The notes: generated by a model from the letters alone, not told the origin. 64,000 nt of DNA from Uranotaenia lowii (GCF_029784155.1 NC_073691.1:144120461-144184460), one strand, 5' to 3'. Shown: positions 32,745-43,985, counted from the first letter of the stretch. Program-made: numbers and translations.

Positions 32745-33537
32745 CAGGGGTGTTATACTCCTCAAAACAGCACAATGTGTACTAAAAGCACAATGTGAAC
32801 GCAAGCTTTCTAGAACTGCGCGCACGGCGATAGAATATCTACTGCTCGCTCTCTTACTGCGCGCCGATAACCGGATTTTCTGAGAGGTTTCTCACAATGC
32901 TGAAAAACACAATGAGCTGATCCACTCTGCTCAATGTGCTGCTCAATGTGAACTCTGGCTTTAGAAATTTGCCAAGCACGCTTCTTCGTTTTAGTTTTTC
33001 TTCTCATCAGTAGAAAACAAAAACGATCATCGTTCGTCCAGTCCGGCACGAAGACACACCGCCTGCTTGCAAGGAAGAAAATAACTCATAAACTAGCAAC
33101 AGCAACAACACAAAAGAAATTCGGTTGGGCTCGGCCTGCCGGCTGCCGAGCAGCGATGTCACGAAAATCTGTTTATAATTCTGTTAAATTGTACACGTAT
33201 GGACGAAGATCAGACTCATTTATGATACAGATTTTTTTGTGGCAACGGTGTTCGGCAGCCGGCAGGCCGAGCCCGCCCAAATTTCGGCTTTGTTGTTGCT
33301 GTTGCTTGATTATTGGGAAAGAATTCGCTTTCGTTTGTTGAATTCAGCGTTGTGGTGGTATACTGGTACACATTGCGCAGCTCAATGTGCTGAGGGCTAT
33401 CGTTGCGTAGCACAGTGATTTGCTTCGATGTGGCACATTGATGGACAGCTAGCTCAGTCAGTGCTCGGTTTTGCTCTCTCAATGTGCTATGGAAAAAATG
33501 CACATTGAGCTCATTGTGTGAGCGAATGACACCCCTG
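32745..33537. mobile_element. hAT-type MITE, CAGGGGTGT ends, perfect 8 bp target duplication
   Basis: The ends CAGGGGTGT and ACACCCCTG are inverted. CTGAGCAG flanks both sides (32737-32744 and 33538-33545). Length 793 bp. About ten CACAATG/CACATTG words in both orientations cluster in the terminal 250 bp of each side, like hAT subterminal binding repeats. A central inverted repeat pairs about 33098-33170 with about 33226-33305 (GGCTCGGCCTGCCGGCTGCC and its complement). The long minus frame over this element (33216-33743) is chance. Confidence 0.93.
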
Positions 33538-34106
33538 CTGAGCAGTACACACAAATAAAGAATTATAGCTATGTTCTGCGGCAAAAGGACAATCCTACTT
33601 TTAATGGACGCAAAACATGTTCCTTGATTCTCATTCTTAAATTTACCACTCTCTAGGAAGAACAAAGAAAAGTGAAATACAATAAAAAGGATTTTAGTAC
33701 AGATATACTTATAAACAAGTCCTCCTTGAAACCTCAAAAACAAGAGAACAGTTGTTTTGGAACCTGATTTTGAAAAGTCGTGATTAGTCGTCCTGAATGT
33801 AAATGATTCGATAGGTTTTGTCTGTCATAAGAATTATTATAATTTATAATTATTGCGTCCATAAACCAAATTGTTTGAGCAAATTTAATCAAAATAACCA
33901 CGAACGATTTTTTCAAAGCCTAAAATACGATTTGAAATCTGCTGATGTGTTTTGATTAAAATAAGTAAAGTATCATGTATATTCCTTCTTAGCTTTTGTT
34001 GAATATTTCCAGAAATTTTGACAATATTTACCCGGATATGGTCTGGATTTTGGGTTGAAAACTTTGGAATCAAATGCCAAGATTATATCAGGTTTTTAGA
34101 CAAAAC
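33538..34106. other. AT-rich sequence without a gene
   Basis: Nothing supportable. Confidence 0.4.
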
Positions 34107-36204
34107 TGCCTAGAATTGCCCAGCCTGGAAACGCAGACATAGCATCTGACCATCACCTCGTCCTTGGCGAAATACGACTGAGAGTTGCGCGTGTCCAACG
34201 GAGCGAGGAGAAAGTCGGGTGTCGATACGACGTCCGCCGGTGTGAGAATCCAGAGGTGAAAAGGGCATACGTTGAACAGCTAGAATCCCGAGCCTTGGAA
34301 TTGCCGACAGACGGAACAGTCGATGAACAGTGGTGTTGAATCAAGAATGCCTTTATCACAACGAGCCATGGTACTCTCGGTAAAGTTCGTGGAAGAAGCA
34401 GTGAATGGATGTCGGATGAAACTTGGAGGATGGTCGATGATCGGAGAAAGGCGAAAGTCGGAATTGAGCAGGCATGTACCGGGTCAGCCAAAGCAGCCGC
34501 CCGCTTCCGATATGCGGAGCTGGAAAAGGCAGTTAAACGAGCTTGTAGACGAGACAAGAGAGCCTGGACAAACTTCCTAGCCGAAGAGGGAGGAAGAGCC
34601 GCCGCCAATGGAGATATCCGATTACTTTATGACATTTCTCGCCGCCTCAGTGGTGCAAGGACTAATGCAAGAATGCCGCTGAAAGACCGAGCAGGTCAGT
34701 AATTGACCGATCGAACAGATCAGCTCAAACGATGGACTGAGCACTTCGAACAACTCTTCCGAGTCACGAATAGCGATGGCCAACAGAATCTGCAGCTCGA
34801 AGCGCCAACAGTAAGTCGCATAAATGGCGTCAACTCGGAAGCACCTTCGCTGGCTGAAATAGAAGCGGCAATCAAAAACATGAAATCCAACAAAGCACCT
34901 GGGATCGAATGCATCCCTGCTGAAATGCTGGAAGCCGACCCTGCCCTGTTAGCACAAATGTTGCACTGTCTTTTCGCTGACGTCTGGGATACTGCAACAT
35001 TCTCGGCCGACTGGATGCAGGGTATCCTCGTAAAGGTCCCGAAGAAAGGAGACCTTACAGAGTGCGGAAACTGGCGAGGCATAACGTTGATCTGTACAAC
35101 CCTCAAAGTACTCTGCAAAGTGATCCTGAACAGGATCCAGGAGAAAATCGACGCTACACTCCGACGGCAACAAGCTGGATTCCGATCCGGACGATCATGT
35201 GTGGACCACATCACAACGCAACGCATACTGGAACAAATCAACGAATTCCAGGACTCTCTTCTGCTGGTGTTCGTTGATTTCGAGAAAGCATTCGACCGAC
35301 TTAACCATGAAAACATCTGGGCGGCTCTAAGGCGACGAGGGGTCCCAGAGAAACTAGTCCATCTCATCAACAATGGAGCAGCTGAACGACCTTGACCTGG
35401 CTGACGATATTGTTTTGCTCGCCCAAACACAACCGGACATGCAGAGCAAACTCGACGACCTCACCGAAAGTTCCAAGGCAGCAGGTCTCAAAGTCAATGT
35501 AGGAAAGACCAAGTCGATGGAGATTAACACAGGAAATCCCTCCAGTTTCATGGTAGCTGGGCAACATGTTGAGAAAGTGGAGTGCTTCCAGTATCTTGGT
35601 AGCCAGATAACGCCTGAAATAGAAGGTGGTACCAGAAAAGACATCGAAACCCGGATCAGAAAGGCCCGATTTGCGTTTGCGAATCTCCGAAACATCTGGC
35701 GGTCACGCGAGATCTCTCTACGAACGAAAATCCGAATCTTCAACTCAAACGTTAAATCCGTATTGCTGTACAGGTGCGAAACATGGTGCACATATGCGGT
35801 GACGACGCGAAAACTGCAAGTATTTGTAAACCGCTGCCTGCGGTTGGTGGCCTGGCAACTGGATCTCAAATGAGGAACTACATCGCCGGTGTCATCAAAG
35901 GGCGCTATAAATCGAGATTCGGGGACGTTAGTGGAGATGGATTGGGCACACGCTGCGAAAAGATGAAAACGAGATTTGCAGAGAAGCGCTAGATTGGAAT
36001 CCAGAAGGTCATCGAAGAAGAGGCAGACCCAGAAACTCGGAGCGGCGAAGCCTAGCCGCTGAAATCCGAACTGTCGACGAGAGTCTTGACTGGGACCAGG
36101 TGAAGACGCTGGCTCCAGATCGTCAACAGTGGAGGTCTTTTACCACGGCCCTATGCACCGGAGGATCGGCGCGGGATCATTAAGTAAGTAAGTTAAGTAA
36201 TACA
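34107..36204 (+). mobile_element. RTE-clade LINE (JAM1-like), second copy, 5'-truncated
   Basis: This copy starts inside the endonuclease (ASDHHLVLGE at about 34140) and ends with a (TAAG)n tail at about 36181-36204. It is longer than the copy at 19837 but lacks about 190 bp of the reverse transcriptase. No target duplication is found, so the left edge is approximate. Confidence 0.88.
34125..36180 (+). pseudogene. RTE endonuclease C-terminus and reverse transcriptase, deleted and frameshifted
   Basis: The SDHHLVL motif is the catalytic end of the endonuclease. The linker region follows to GQ, then a TAA stop near 34700, then MTDRTDQLKRW into the reverse transcriptase: APGIECIPAEML, NWRGITLICTTLK, FRSGRSCVDH and FVDFEKAFD. 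At about 35368 the frame jumps from EKLVHLI to NGAAER. Compared with the sister copy, about 190 bp is missing, including the GVRQG block. The LADD box (LDLADDIVLL) is read in another frame from 35373 to 35873. A stop near 34337 and later frame changes add to the decay. Confidence 0.85.
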
Positions 36205-36270
36205 TTATACGGCTAGTCGCATCATCCGCCAAACAAAGCACCACGAACATAAAGTATTAGTGTTTTTTTT
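36205..36270. repeat. Shared 60 bp repeat, also at 63025-63090
   Basis: ACATTATACGGCTA followed by GCATCATCCGYCAAACAAA and CATAA matches the centre of the MITE at 62415-63645. It lies directly after the RTE tail, so it is a fragment of that MITE family. Confidence 0.65.
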
Positions 36271-36388
36271 TTGGTTACCCAGGAGGTAAATTCGAAAAAG
36301 GAATTTTACGAATTGGTCCCAATGCACTTCGAGTGCCGTGTCTCCATGGAACGAATGGGTCGACCCGTTATATACTCATACGTATATA

Positions 36389-36800
36389 CAGTTGCGTTCA
36401 AAAAAGAATGAAATCGCGTGAAGCTGCGCACCCACTTCCAACTTTGACAGGCTGCCATTTCTCTCTCGGTTGATATTTTTTCATGGAATTTTCTCACAAT
36501 CTAGTTCAACTATAAAACCAACGCTCTACGAAATTTTAAGTCTTCACAATGACCGGAAACAAAGATACAGCTATTCCCGTAAAAAAGGGAAATTTGGAAT
36601 TGCTTCACTAAATTTGCTGTATCTTTGACAACTTTCATTGAAAAATCTTGAAAATTAGTCCAAAGCTGTTAAAATGTTTTATCTAGCACCAGGCCAAGTT
36701 TTGTCAAAATCGATGTACGTAGTCAAAAATAGCGCCGGATACAAAATGAGGTTCATTATCGCCCAACAGACGATTTCATTCTTTTTTGAACGGATGTTTG
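36389..36800. mobile_element. Tc1/mariner-type MITE (412 bp, TA-flanked)
   Basis: CGTTCAAAAAAGAATGAAAT at 36396 recurs inverted at 36771-36792 (22 bp exact), with outer ends CAGTTG and CAAACAT. TA lies on both sides (36387-36388 and 36801-36802). No transposase. A minus frame of the neighbouring LINE runs into it, so the last 40 or so residues of that frame are MITE sequence. Confidence 0.75.
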
Positions 36801-37604
36801 TATGGAAAACATCGCAATCCGTGTATTCTAGAGTAGTATACCACGAGTAGAATACCACGTGTTCAGGTGTCCCGTCCACATCACCGCATGTTAGGCAGAC
36901 CGGCGAGGCCCCATATCCGAACCTGTGGTCATGAAGCATCCATAACCAGTCAGGAATAGCGTTATTTAGAAATCCACTTCGCCATGTTTTCTCTCCATCC
37001 TCTCCTTGATATTTGGGATCAAACGATGGGTCCACCTTCCTCTTTCCGAGCTGTCCCACAGCTGCTGCCAGTTGCCATGGAGCTATCTCTGGCTCGTGTT
37101 CTCACGTTTTGCGTGCCTCTATTTTCGTAGCAATAGGAGTCCTCCATCAAAAAAAACCGAGATGGACATGACTCCCGCTACAACGCATGCAGCCTCCGAC
37201 GAAACGGTGCGGTATGCACTGATGACCCGCAAATTCATTCGCCTCTGTACACTGTTCAGCTTCTGCTGGTTACACTGGATGTTAAAAACAGATTTCCAGG
37301 CCGCCTCTCCATACCGAAGGATTGACGAAACTACACGCGAAAATATCCTCCGCTAACTACTTCGGATCCCCGAGTTGTTCGCTATTATCCTCGTTAGTGC
37401 GGCCGTTGCTGTTGCCGCCTTCTTGCACACATACTCAACGTGGTTTTTAAAGCTGAGCCGGTCGTCAATCATTACACCCAAATATTCAAGCTCAGGCTTT
37501 GATTCGATAGTGCATGATCCAACTGTAATCCTGCCTGTTTGCAGTGAAATCAGGTTTGATATCAGGACCATCTCGGTTTTGAAGTGGGCCAACTGCAAAC
37601 TCTT
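36801..37604 (-). pseudogene. R1-like LINE reverse transcriptase, C-terminal part and zinc-finger-like end
   Basis: This part begins SLQLAHFKTEMVLISN just after the transposon, with LEYLGVMIDDRLSFKNHVEY, then frameshifts into SVQRRMNLRVISAYRTVSSEAACVVAGV (about 37270-37160). It ends near 36860 in CLTCGDVDGTPEHVVF, a CCH-type finger. It is cut by the MITE at 36800. Confidence 0.8.
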
Positions 37605-37614
37605 CCCTGAGGAA

Positions 37615-37790
37615 AAAATCTCGTATGATATTCATAAGATCGGTCTTATGAAACGATTTTCTATCATTTTTTTTATGATTTCATAAGATTGCTTACGACA
37701 CTCATACGATGAGTATCGTTTTCCATACGTTCCTTATTGTCATTCCATAAGCGATTTTATGAAACTCATAAGACATGTCAGTGTGAAAAA
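37615..37790. repeat. Left subterminal TCATAAGA repeats
   Basis: About six copies of (T)CATAAGA or TCTTATGA lie in both orientations just inside the transposon end and 20 bp upstream of the first ATG. They also form the only sequence available as a promoter for the carried gene. In CACTA elements such repeats bind transposase. Confidence 0.7.
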
Positions 37791-37810
37791 ACAGCATGTG
37801 CTAAAGCAAG

Positions 37811-39054
37811 ATGACTACCGAAAGAGATTTGCTGGCGGATCTGTCGATTGCTGATGCAGTTTTGAACACGTTTCAAGGTGGTAAATTGTTTTCAATTGTT
37901 ATAATAATTCAAAAGTGTTTATTTACAGATTGCGGAATAGGAACGGCTCAACTTATTTTGTTCAGTGAGGAACAAATAAAAAAGGCGTTATCTCGAGTGG
38001 ACGTTAACTGGCGGTACGACCATATATGGGACATAATTTTAGATTGGCGTAAGCGGAATGTAAGTAAAAATATATATAATGAGAATTTGCAACAATATTA
38101 TGACACAAATTTATTCTTATAGGGTCTGGAAAATGCACAAATAGCTAATGAGCAAGAAGTGCTGAGTGGAAACTGTCCGGAAGATTCTCCGGAACTGGCA
38201 GCTGCTGGACGCTAGAAGCAATCGCAGCAACCATCAACAGTAAGGAAAACATTGTTTACGTTTTTCACAGTTAAAATTGTATATTTTTATACTCCTCACA
38301 GAACGACATACCGGCCACGGAAGAGCAGCAACCTGTTCCTCTTCCTGACCAGGGTTCCCGTGAGGATTCCCGTATGAAAATACCACCAAACCCCTGTGGT
38401 GAACGAATTTTAGAAGTGCCGCACGACCAAGTTAGCGAATGTTACACTCCGGATTTGGAATCCATACAGAAGCCCAGGGAAAAACCACTTGTTGAGCAAC
38501 TACAAGACCAAGTTCGCGAACCTCGTCCTTCGGTTTCGCTGTCCCATCAGGAGTCAAGTGATGAGCCGTTCACAGTGGACACCTTTAGAACGCTATTGCT
38601 ACAAACGACACCAGGCGAAGATCTTCTTATACTACTAAAGACTTTGACCTCGACACAGGCAGCCAGAAACTTGTTGCAGACGTGATTGCAAGGTATCACA
38701 TAGCCAACAAAAGAAGCGGTTCACGTGGTTTTTATGAGGAGTACGTAAACGTCATCACGAAGGTGTTCCCAAGGGAAAAGAAGGTATTATTTATGATTGT
38801 GATTTTTTTCTTTGTTTTAGGAACCATATTATAAAAGATCAGATAAGGGTAATCCTAAAGGCCTACTCTTCAGCAGGATAAATTATTTGAAACAATGTGG
38901 AACGCGTATGCAGAGGGCAGCAGCAGAGCACCGACTTATGCGTGAAGGTCATGAAAGTTCAAGTGTAAACCCGCTTCCTGACGAAGCATGTCGTGCTTTA
39001 TCATGGCTGGAGATGAATGATGGCCCGTGGCTCACAGTGTTAAATCAGTTATGA
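37811..39054 (+). pseudogene. Five-exon gene carried by the transposon; SAM-like N-terminus (tentative)
   Basis: Exons are 37811-37877 (or 37880), 37929-38059, 38123-38239, 38302-38783 and 38821-39054. All introns have GT..AG ends and sizes 51, 63, 62 and 37 bp. The frame is kept across every junction. Exons 1-2 give a 66-residue segment from DLSIADAVLNTF to IILDWRKRN that resembles a SAM-type helical domain (SEEQIKKAL..DHIWDIIL). Exon 4 is a proline/glutamate-rich linker ending FRTLLLQTTPGEDLL. Exons 4-5 give RYHIANKRSG..FYEEYVNVITKVFP, PYYKRSDKGNPKGLLFSRINYL and WLEMNDGPWLTVL, which resembles a C-terminal module of uncharacterised transposon-associated animal proteins. Two lesions break it: TAG at 38213 and a one-base shift near 38681. 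It stops early at 39052. Confidence 0.75.
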
Positions 39055-39689
39055 ATACAGAGTTTTATCAGACCCATGTAACTTATCGAAAATTCTTTCT
39101 ATACGCTCAGTGCTGCTCCCTTCTGAGAAGGGGTATCATAACAGGCGACTAAAATAGCTTGTACACCCTCCATGGGGGTCAATGGTTTGAGTATACAACA
39201 ACTTCAACGTCAAATAACATACAAAATTATCAAAGCAACCGTTGTTCGTATTCGCACTGTTGGTTTCAATTTCAACATACTTGTTTTTATGAACAAAAAG
39301 ATTCCCAATTGAGCATTCAATAGATGATTTTCTTCTCGAACAGAGTAAAATTAGAAAAGCAAAGTTTCGGTTTAATTCAAATTCAACTCAATTTTTTCCG
39401 AATGGCAATATATGGTTAATAATTCGTCCAAAAGGTCAACTAAAATATATTTTTACCATTTAAAGCATTGTAGATGGCTCTGAAGTACTCACTTCCAACA
39501 GATATACTTTTAAAGCAGATTTGTTTTTCCAAGACACACATTGGTTACCATGGCTAGATGCATGAATCTTGTTGCCCTAACTCTTAAGGTGGCGTTGCGA
39601 ACATCGAAAGTCCGTATAGAAGAATTAATGTTCGCGGCAAAGCCCACTTCTTTATCTTGAAGTGACGGTATCTTTGGTTTTATTTAGGA

Positions 39690-41674
39690 CTAGCTGACCC
39701 GTTGTGCTTTGCTACACCTTCCGGAAATAAATGTAATTTGTAAAAATTTATTAAAATTTAGATTTTAGAGAGCATTGTTTTAAATCAAACCTCATCATAC
39801 TTCAGAACCAACAACTTCGAAATGAGAGCTGCAGCTGCAGTTCTGAATAGCAATTTAAAGATGGTATATATTATTTACTGATCTCTAAACTCGTTTTTCA
39901 AGATCTGAAATTTGTACTCTGTACCCAAAAAAACCTTTTTAAATATCGTCCCTTCTTTGAAAAGCTGTTTATCTTAAATTTACATGGGAGCTCTCCCATT
40001 TTTTTCAATTTTGTCCCCCACTGCTTGAAGAAGGTAGGCAAATTTAACCGGCTCGATACCCAAACAGCACTTATCATGGCAATGAAAAATATATTAGATT
40101 AGTTTTGTATTAAATACAGTGCAAATTTCTTTTTTTTTTAAATAAATTTACTACGGTAAACATATAAATATTTAAAAAAATATCAGTTGCATCACTAAAT
40201 AAGTTCTCAGCGTTTTTTTTTTATTTTTTCTTTGAAAGTCAAATTTTCAAAAATTTAGTTAAAAACAAATTTCTAAGTTTACATTTGTCCCGCATATTGG
40301 GGCAAGTGTCAATGCAAAGCTTATTTACAGATGCGTCAGAGTAATGGCTTTAAAATGGATTTAATACGAATTCCTGTTTTTTGTTTTATCAAGTTTCACT
40401 GATACCTCTGCAGTATTCCTGCAATATAAATTTATGTTTGTTACTCCACTTTTAACGAATGCTGTTCAAAGGGAATGACCTTCATTTACAAAGACATTTA
40501 AGAATTTTCAATATCCGCTGCAGTTTCAACATTCGGAATACCCCTTCTGGTCTTTCCAAAATATTGAATCATTTTGAAGATGAATTTCTTAAAAGTTCGA
40601 CGTTTGCCCTTGCCCCACCGTGTAAGTTGACAGAGAGGAATATTGTTTTTAACACTTTAAGGGTAAACTAAAAATTTCTTTTAAAAATTTTGCGTCCAGT
40701 TGAATATCGGTTCTTAAGTCTCGCTTTTCAAAAACGAAGCGGATTAAAAGTCTCTTTTATGCAGCCATGTAACACAAAAACACTTTTCATGTTAAGTACG
40801 TACTTGAATTGGTATGTAAGCAAAAAGTACAATGGTTTTTTCAGAATTATTTAAAATAAAAAGCTCCCATTTTTATTTCTTTATTTCGTTTCAGTTGTGT
40901 ATTTGGGCCGAAGTAACAATTTCTAGAAGAAAACCTCATTTTTAATTTTTTTTTAACAGAAAAAGTTGAACGTTTGAACATGTTCTAATGTTCCTTGAAT
41001 GAAAAGTCGAATGCTACCTACATTAACACGAACTAAATATGGAAGTATTTTAGCAAATCTTTCAATTGGTTTTGATTCGATTAATAAAATACCAATCCGT
41101 GTCACATCTAGGCGTCATTTATTACCACGTGCTGTGTACAAATCAAATAAGCAAGAAAAAAACACACCTAGGTTGCATATCGCCCCACGTGTTTGAGAAA
41201 CAGGCGCCTTATAGTTAAATTTTCCAGCAATCAATGAACAGTGTGCTTTGGTTACCATCCTCTTGCGACGACGTTTGCTCGCCCATGGAGACGAAAAACA
41301 AACCCCTCAAAGAAAATATGCTTGGTTGAGAAATACGCGCCAAAATATTCCTACTGATCAGTATGCTATGCCTGGGTTACTATCCTTTTGCGACGTTGGC
41401 CGCGACGCCTCGACCATAGAGACGAAAAACAAACCGCCCAAAGGAAAAAAAAATCTCAAGAAAATGGATGTCATGACTTTAATTTGTTTCGAAAAACTAC
41501 AAATTTTGTATGGAAGCCTCTCCTTCCTTAAGTCGGATGGAGTTTTGACTATTACAGAAACCATCCCCGGCCTCAAAAACCCTCAGATGCCAGTTTTGAC
41601 GATGATCGGTTCAGTAGTTTCCGAGTCTATAGGGAACAGACAGACAGACAAACATTCATTTTTATATATATAGA
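39690..41674 (-). mobile_element. Helitron-type element, non-autonomous (about 2.0 kb)
   Basis: Read on the minus strand it starts TCTATATATATAAAAATGAA (from 41674) and ends CGGGTCAGCTAG (at 39690). That is 5'-TC and 3'-CTAG, inserted between A and T with no target duplication, as expected of Helitrons. A small GTG..CAC stem precedes the 3' end. There is no Rep/helicase. The ends and most of the body match the element at 54346-57955. The minus frame near 41358-41576 is repeat sequence. Confidence 0.82.
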
Positions 41675-41864
41675 TTATATTTTGAAAACGTGGCTCTCTG
41701 TTTTCATTCCCACGGTCGCCCAAAAATATTTGTTACTTTTTTCTATGTTCAGCTTTATTAACAATCTGTGCATTGAAAATAGTTTGAAGTATTTTTAAAC
41801 GGCTGTGAAAATGTGAAGAGAGAGCTGACGAAAAGAATAACCTTAGTGGCGGGTTGAATTCCAA

Positions 41865-42125
41865 ATAATAATTCATAAGTATGTCTTATGAAATTCATTA
41901 CATGTTTACGGTCGTTTTCATAAGATTATCTTATGGAAAATCATAAGACCATCTTATGAAAAATCATAAGACCATCTTATGAAAAATCATAAGACCATCT
42001 TATGAAAATCGTGAGAACACTACTGACATCATTTCATAAGACCGTCTTATGAAAGCCAAAAAGCGTCTTATGAATTTCAATGTTTTTTCTTATGTCGAAA
42101 TTTCATAAGATTTTCTAATGAACCT
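41865..42125. repeat. Right subterminal TCTTATGA repeats with a 22 bp tandem core
   Basis: About fifteen copies of the same word. Between 41938 and 42005, AAATCATAAGACCATCTTATG is repeated three to four times with a 22 bp period, each unit being itself an inverted pair. Confidence 0.8.
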
Positions 42126-42147
42126 CGTACGATGTATTTCCTCAGTG

Positions 42148-43010
42148 TTGGAGTGCATCCAACTCTCTACCGCTTTTACAGCCTCTGAAGCTATTAGCAG
42201 GTCGATTTCTGTTGAGTAACCCGTCGCTAGTAGCACGACGTCGTCCACGAAACCAACCAACTTTACTCCATCTGGCAGGCTCAATTTCAGCACCTCACCG
42301 TACATAATACTCCACAGGACTGGGCCCAGTATTGACCCTTGCGGTACTCCAGCTGCAACATCCATTTCCTGAAATCCTTCGCTCGTCATGTATTATAGCT
42401 TGCGGTTCTAGGAATAGCTTTCCACTAATTTGCAGAGATATTTCGGTATCCTCATTTTTATGAGTGAAGATGCGCTGCCCAGCTGACACTATTAAAGGCG
42501 TTACGCACGTCCAACGTTACTACCGCACAAAAACGGTCCCCTCTTCTCTTCTTGAGTCTGGCTTTATCAGCCGTTTCGATGACAGGTCGAATGGCGTCGA
42601 CTGTGCATCGCGCTTTTCGAAAGCCGAATTGGTTGTTGGACAATCAGCCTTCTCTCTCGGTGTACCGCTGGATACGACTCAAGATTACATTTTCCAGAAC
42701 CTTTCCAACCGTATCCAGTAGGCATATTGGCATGTATGCCGATGGATCCCCCAATGGCTTTCCTGGTTTGGGTAGCAGAACCAGCTTCTGCTGTTTCCAA
42801 ACCTCTGGAAACATCCTTTCCTCAATACAAATTTACAGTGACGATTGGAAAATTTCGGGAAATTCCATAAACGCGGCCTTAACTGCAATGTTTGGGATAC
42901 CATCTGGATCGGGAGCCCTTCAGTCGAAGGGATTTTGCGATGTCCCGCAGTTCTTCCAACGATATTAAATCCTCCTCGCTCGTATCCCAGTCGTTTGTTG
43001 AGGCACATTT
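42148..43010 (-). pseudogene. R1-like LINE reverse transcriptase, N-terminal part
   Basis: The order of blocks, across several frames, is FPEVWKQQKLVLLPKPGKPLGDPS, then SNNQFGFRKARCTVDAI, VVTLDVRNAFNSVSW, GVPQGSILGPVLW and FVDDVVLLA. NNQFGFR and TLDVRNAFNS are R1-group signatures. The catalytic box reads FVDD instead of FADD. The frame ends at the transposon after ESWMHS. Multiple frameshifts are present. Confidence 0.82.
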
Positions 43011-43152
43011 CAGGTGGTGTGCTACCGCGTCACAAGCACTTGTGAGTACTTTCGTCAGGTTAGACAGGTTTTGCTACCACTTCAATACCTCGTGTTCCGG
43101 ATTTGGGAGGACCCTGTTTCAATCGGATCGAGATCTGATCTTCGCCTATCTT

Positions 43153-43985
43153 TCACTGCTCGACTAGCGCTGTCCTGACTTCATCTTCTGTCGTCTTTTC
43201 GTCGAGGTTTTTGATACGGATGGTTACTCCGTGACAAAACGCACGCACCTCCGCCTTCTCGCCTAGAACTTGCTCTGCTAGTACCTTGAAAGATGCACTC
43301 TTTGCTGCCGAACTTCGTTTCAACTCGAGGATCATCTCACCGGAACGAGTACGACGGATCCTCCTCACGTTTTCACCTAGTCCAGCAAGCTTGTCGTCGG
43401 TTCGCATTTGACGAAGCACGTCCGCCTTTGTACCCTCTGGCGCCTTAACTACGATAGCTTCACCTTTTTCCCTTACGCGGCTTCGCTGCTTCCTGGGCTT
43501 GTGGTTTGTTTTCGTAGTTCTCTCCTTACGGTGTTTGCGCGTCACTGTCTGCCATTCGGAGGGCGCTCAATTGTTGGCCTGTCGTCCTTGCCTTTCAATT
43601 GGCCAAGGTCCTGTAGAACCATCGGGTCTCCGGCCCTCTTCTTTAGGGTGGCAGGTCTTGAATCACCTGGGGACGCTCGTTTCTTCTTTACACTCTTAGA
43701 GCTTCTCGGAGTAATGAGCTCATTTGTCACCGTTTAAACGAAGGCATCGATCCGTTTCGGGCGACTGACATTCGCCTTAGAGGGTTTCTCCGCCTCTGTT
43801 CCTCTACTAGTAGCGCTGCCGTTCAGCGCTCTAACCATCTCTAGGACTGCTTTGTTTGCCTCTGTGAAAAGAGTCATAGCATTTACAAGCTTGTTCTTGA
43901 CCTCCTTATGTATGTTTTGCTTGCTCAAAACCAAGCTAGTCAAAGCCTTCATTTCTGCCATCGCTTCCTTCATTGCCTTCGGCAC
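43153..43985 (-). pseudogene. R1-like LINE ORF1 (nucleic-acid-binding), broken
   Basis: The N-terminal part (MPKAMKEAMAEMKALTS, then a helical stretch and basic TPRSSKSVKKKRA) is separated by stops near 43735 and 43545. The C-terminal half follows: GEAIVVKAPEGTKADVLRQM, RRIRRTRSGEMILELK and EVRAFCHGVTIRIKNLDEKT. The IRRTRxGEMxLEL phrase is characteristic of R1-type ORF1 proteins. The frame stops at 43153 before any CCHC knuckles, which would normally follow, consistent with the downstream deletion. Confidence 0.8.

Larger units (their letters stand above)
37605..42147. mobile_element. 4.5 kb DNA transposon with subterminal TCTTATGA repeats and a spliced gene
   Basis: The left end CMCTGAGGAAAAAATCTCGT and the complement of the right end, CACTGAGGAAATACATCGTA, form an inverted repeat of about 30 bp with mismatches. 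Inside both ends lie many TCATAAGA/TCTTATGA words (about six at 37620-37780, about fifteen at 41870-42115). The host LINE frame rejoins with only TT duplicated, so the target duplication is about 2 bp. CACTG starts, dense subterminal repeats and short duplications recall the CACTA/CMC group, but no transposase is present. A gene occupies 37811-39054 and a Helitron was inserted at 39690-41674. Confidence 0.8.

Noticed and set aside
33216..33743. A 175-codon minus-strand frame
   Set aside because: It crosses the right end of the hAT MITE and its target duplication, and has no domain.
36679..36800. C-terminal end of the R1-like LINE protein
   Set aside because: This part of the frame is read from the Tc1/mariner MITE at 36389-36800, not from the LINE.
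41938..42010. CRISPR-like regular repeats
   Set aside because: The 22 bp units are contiguous without spacers, lie in an animal transposon end, and are composed of the subterminal octamer.
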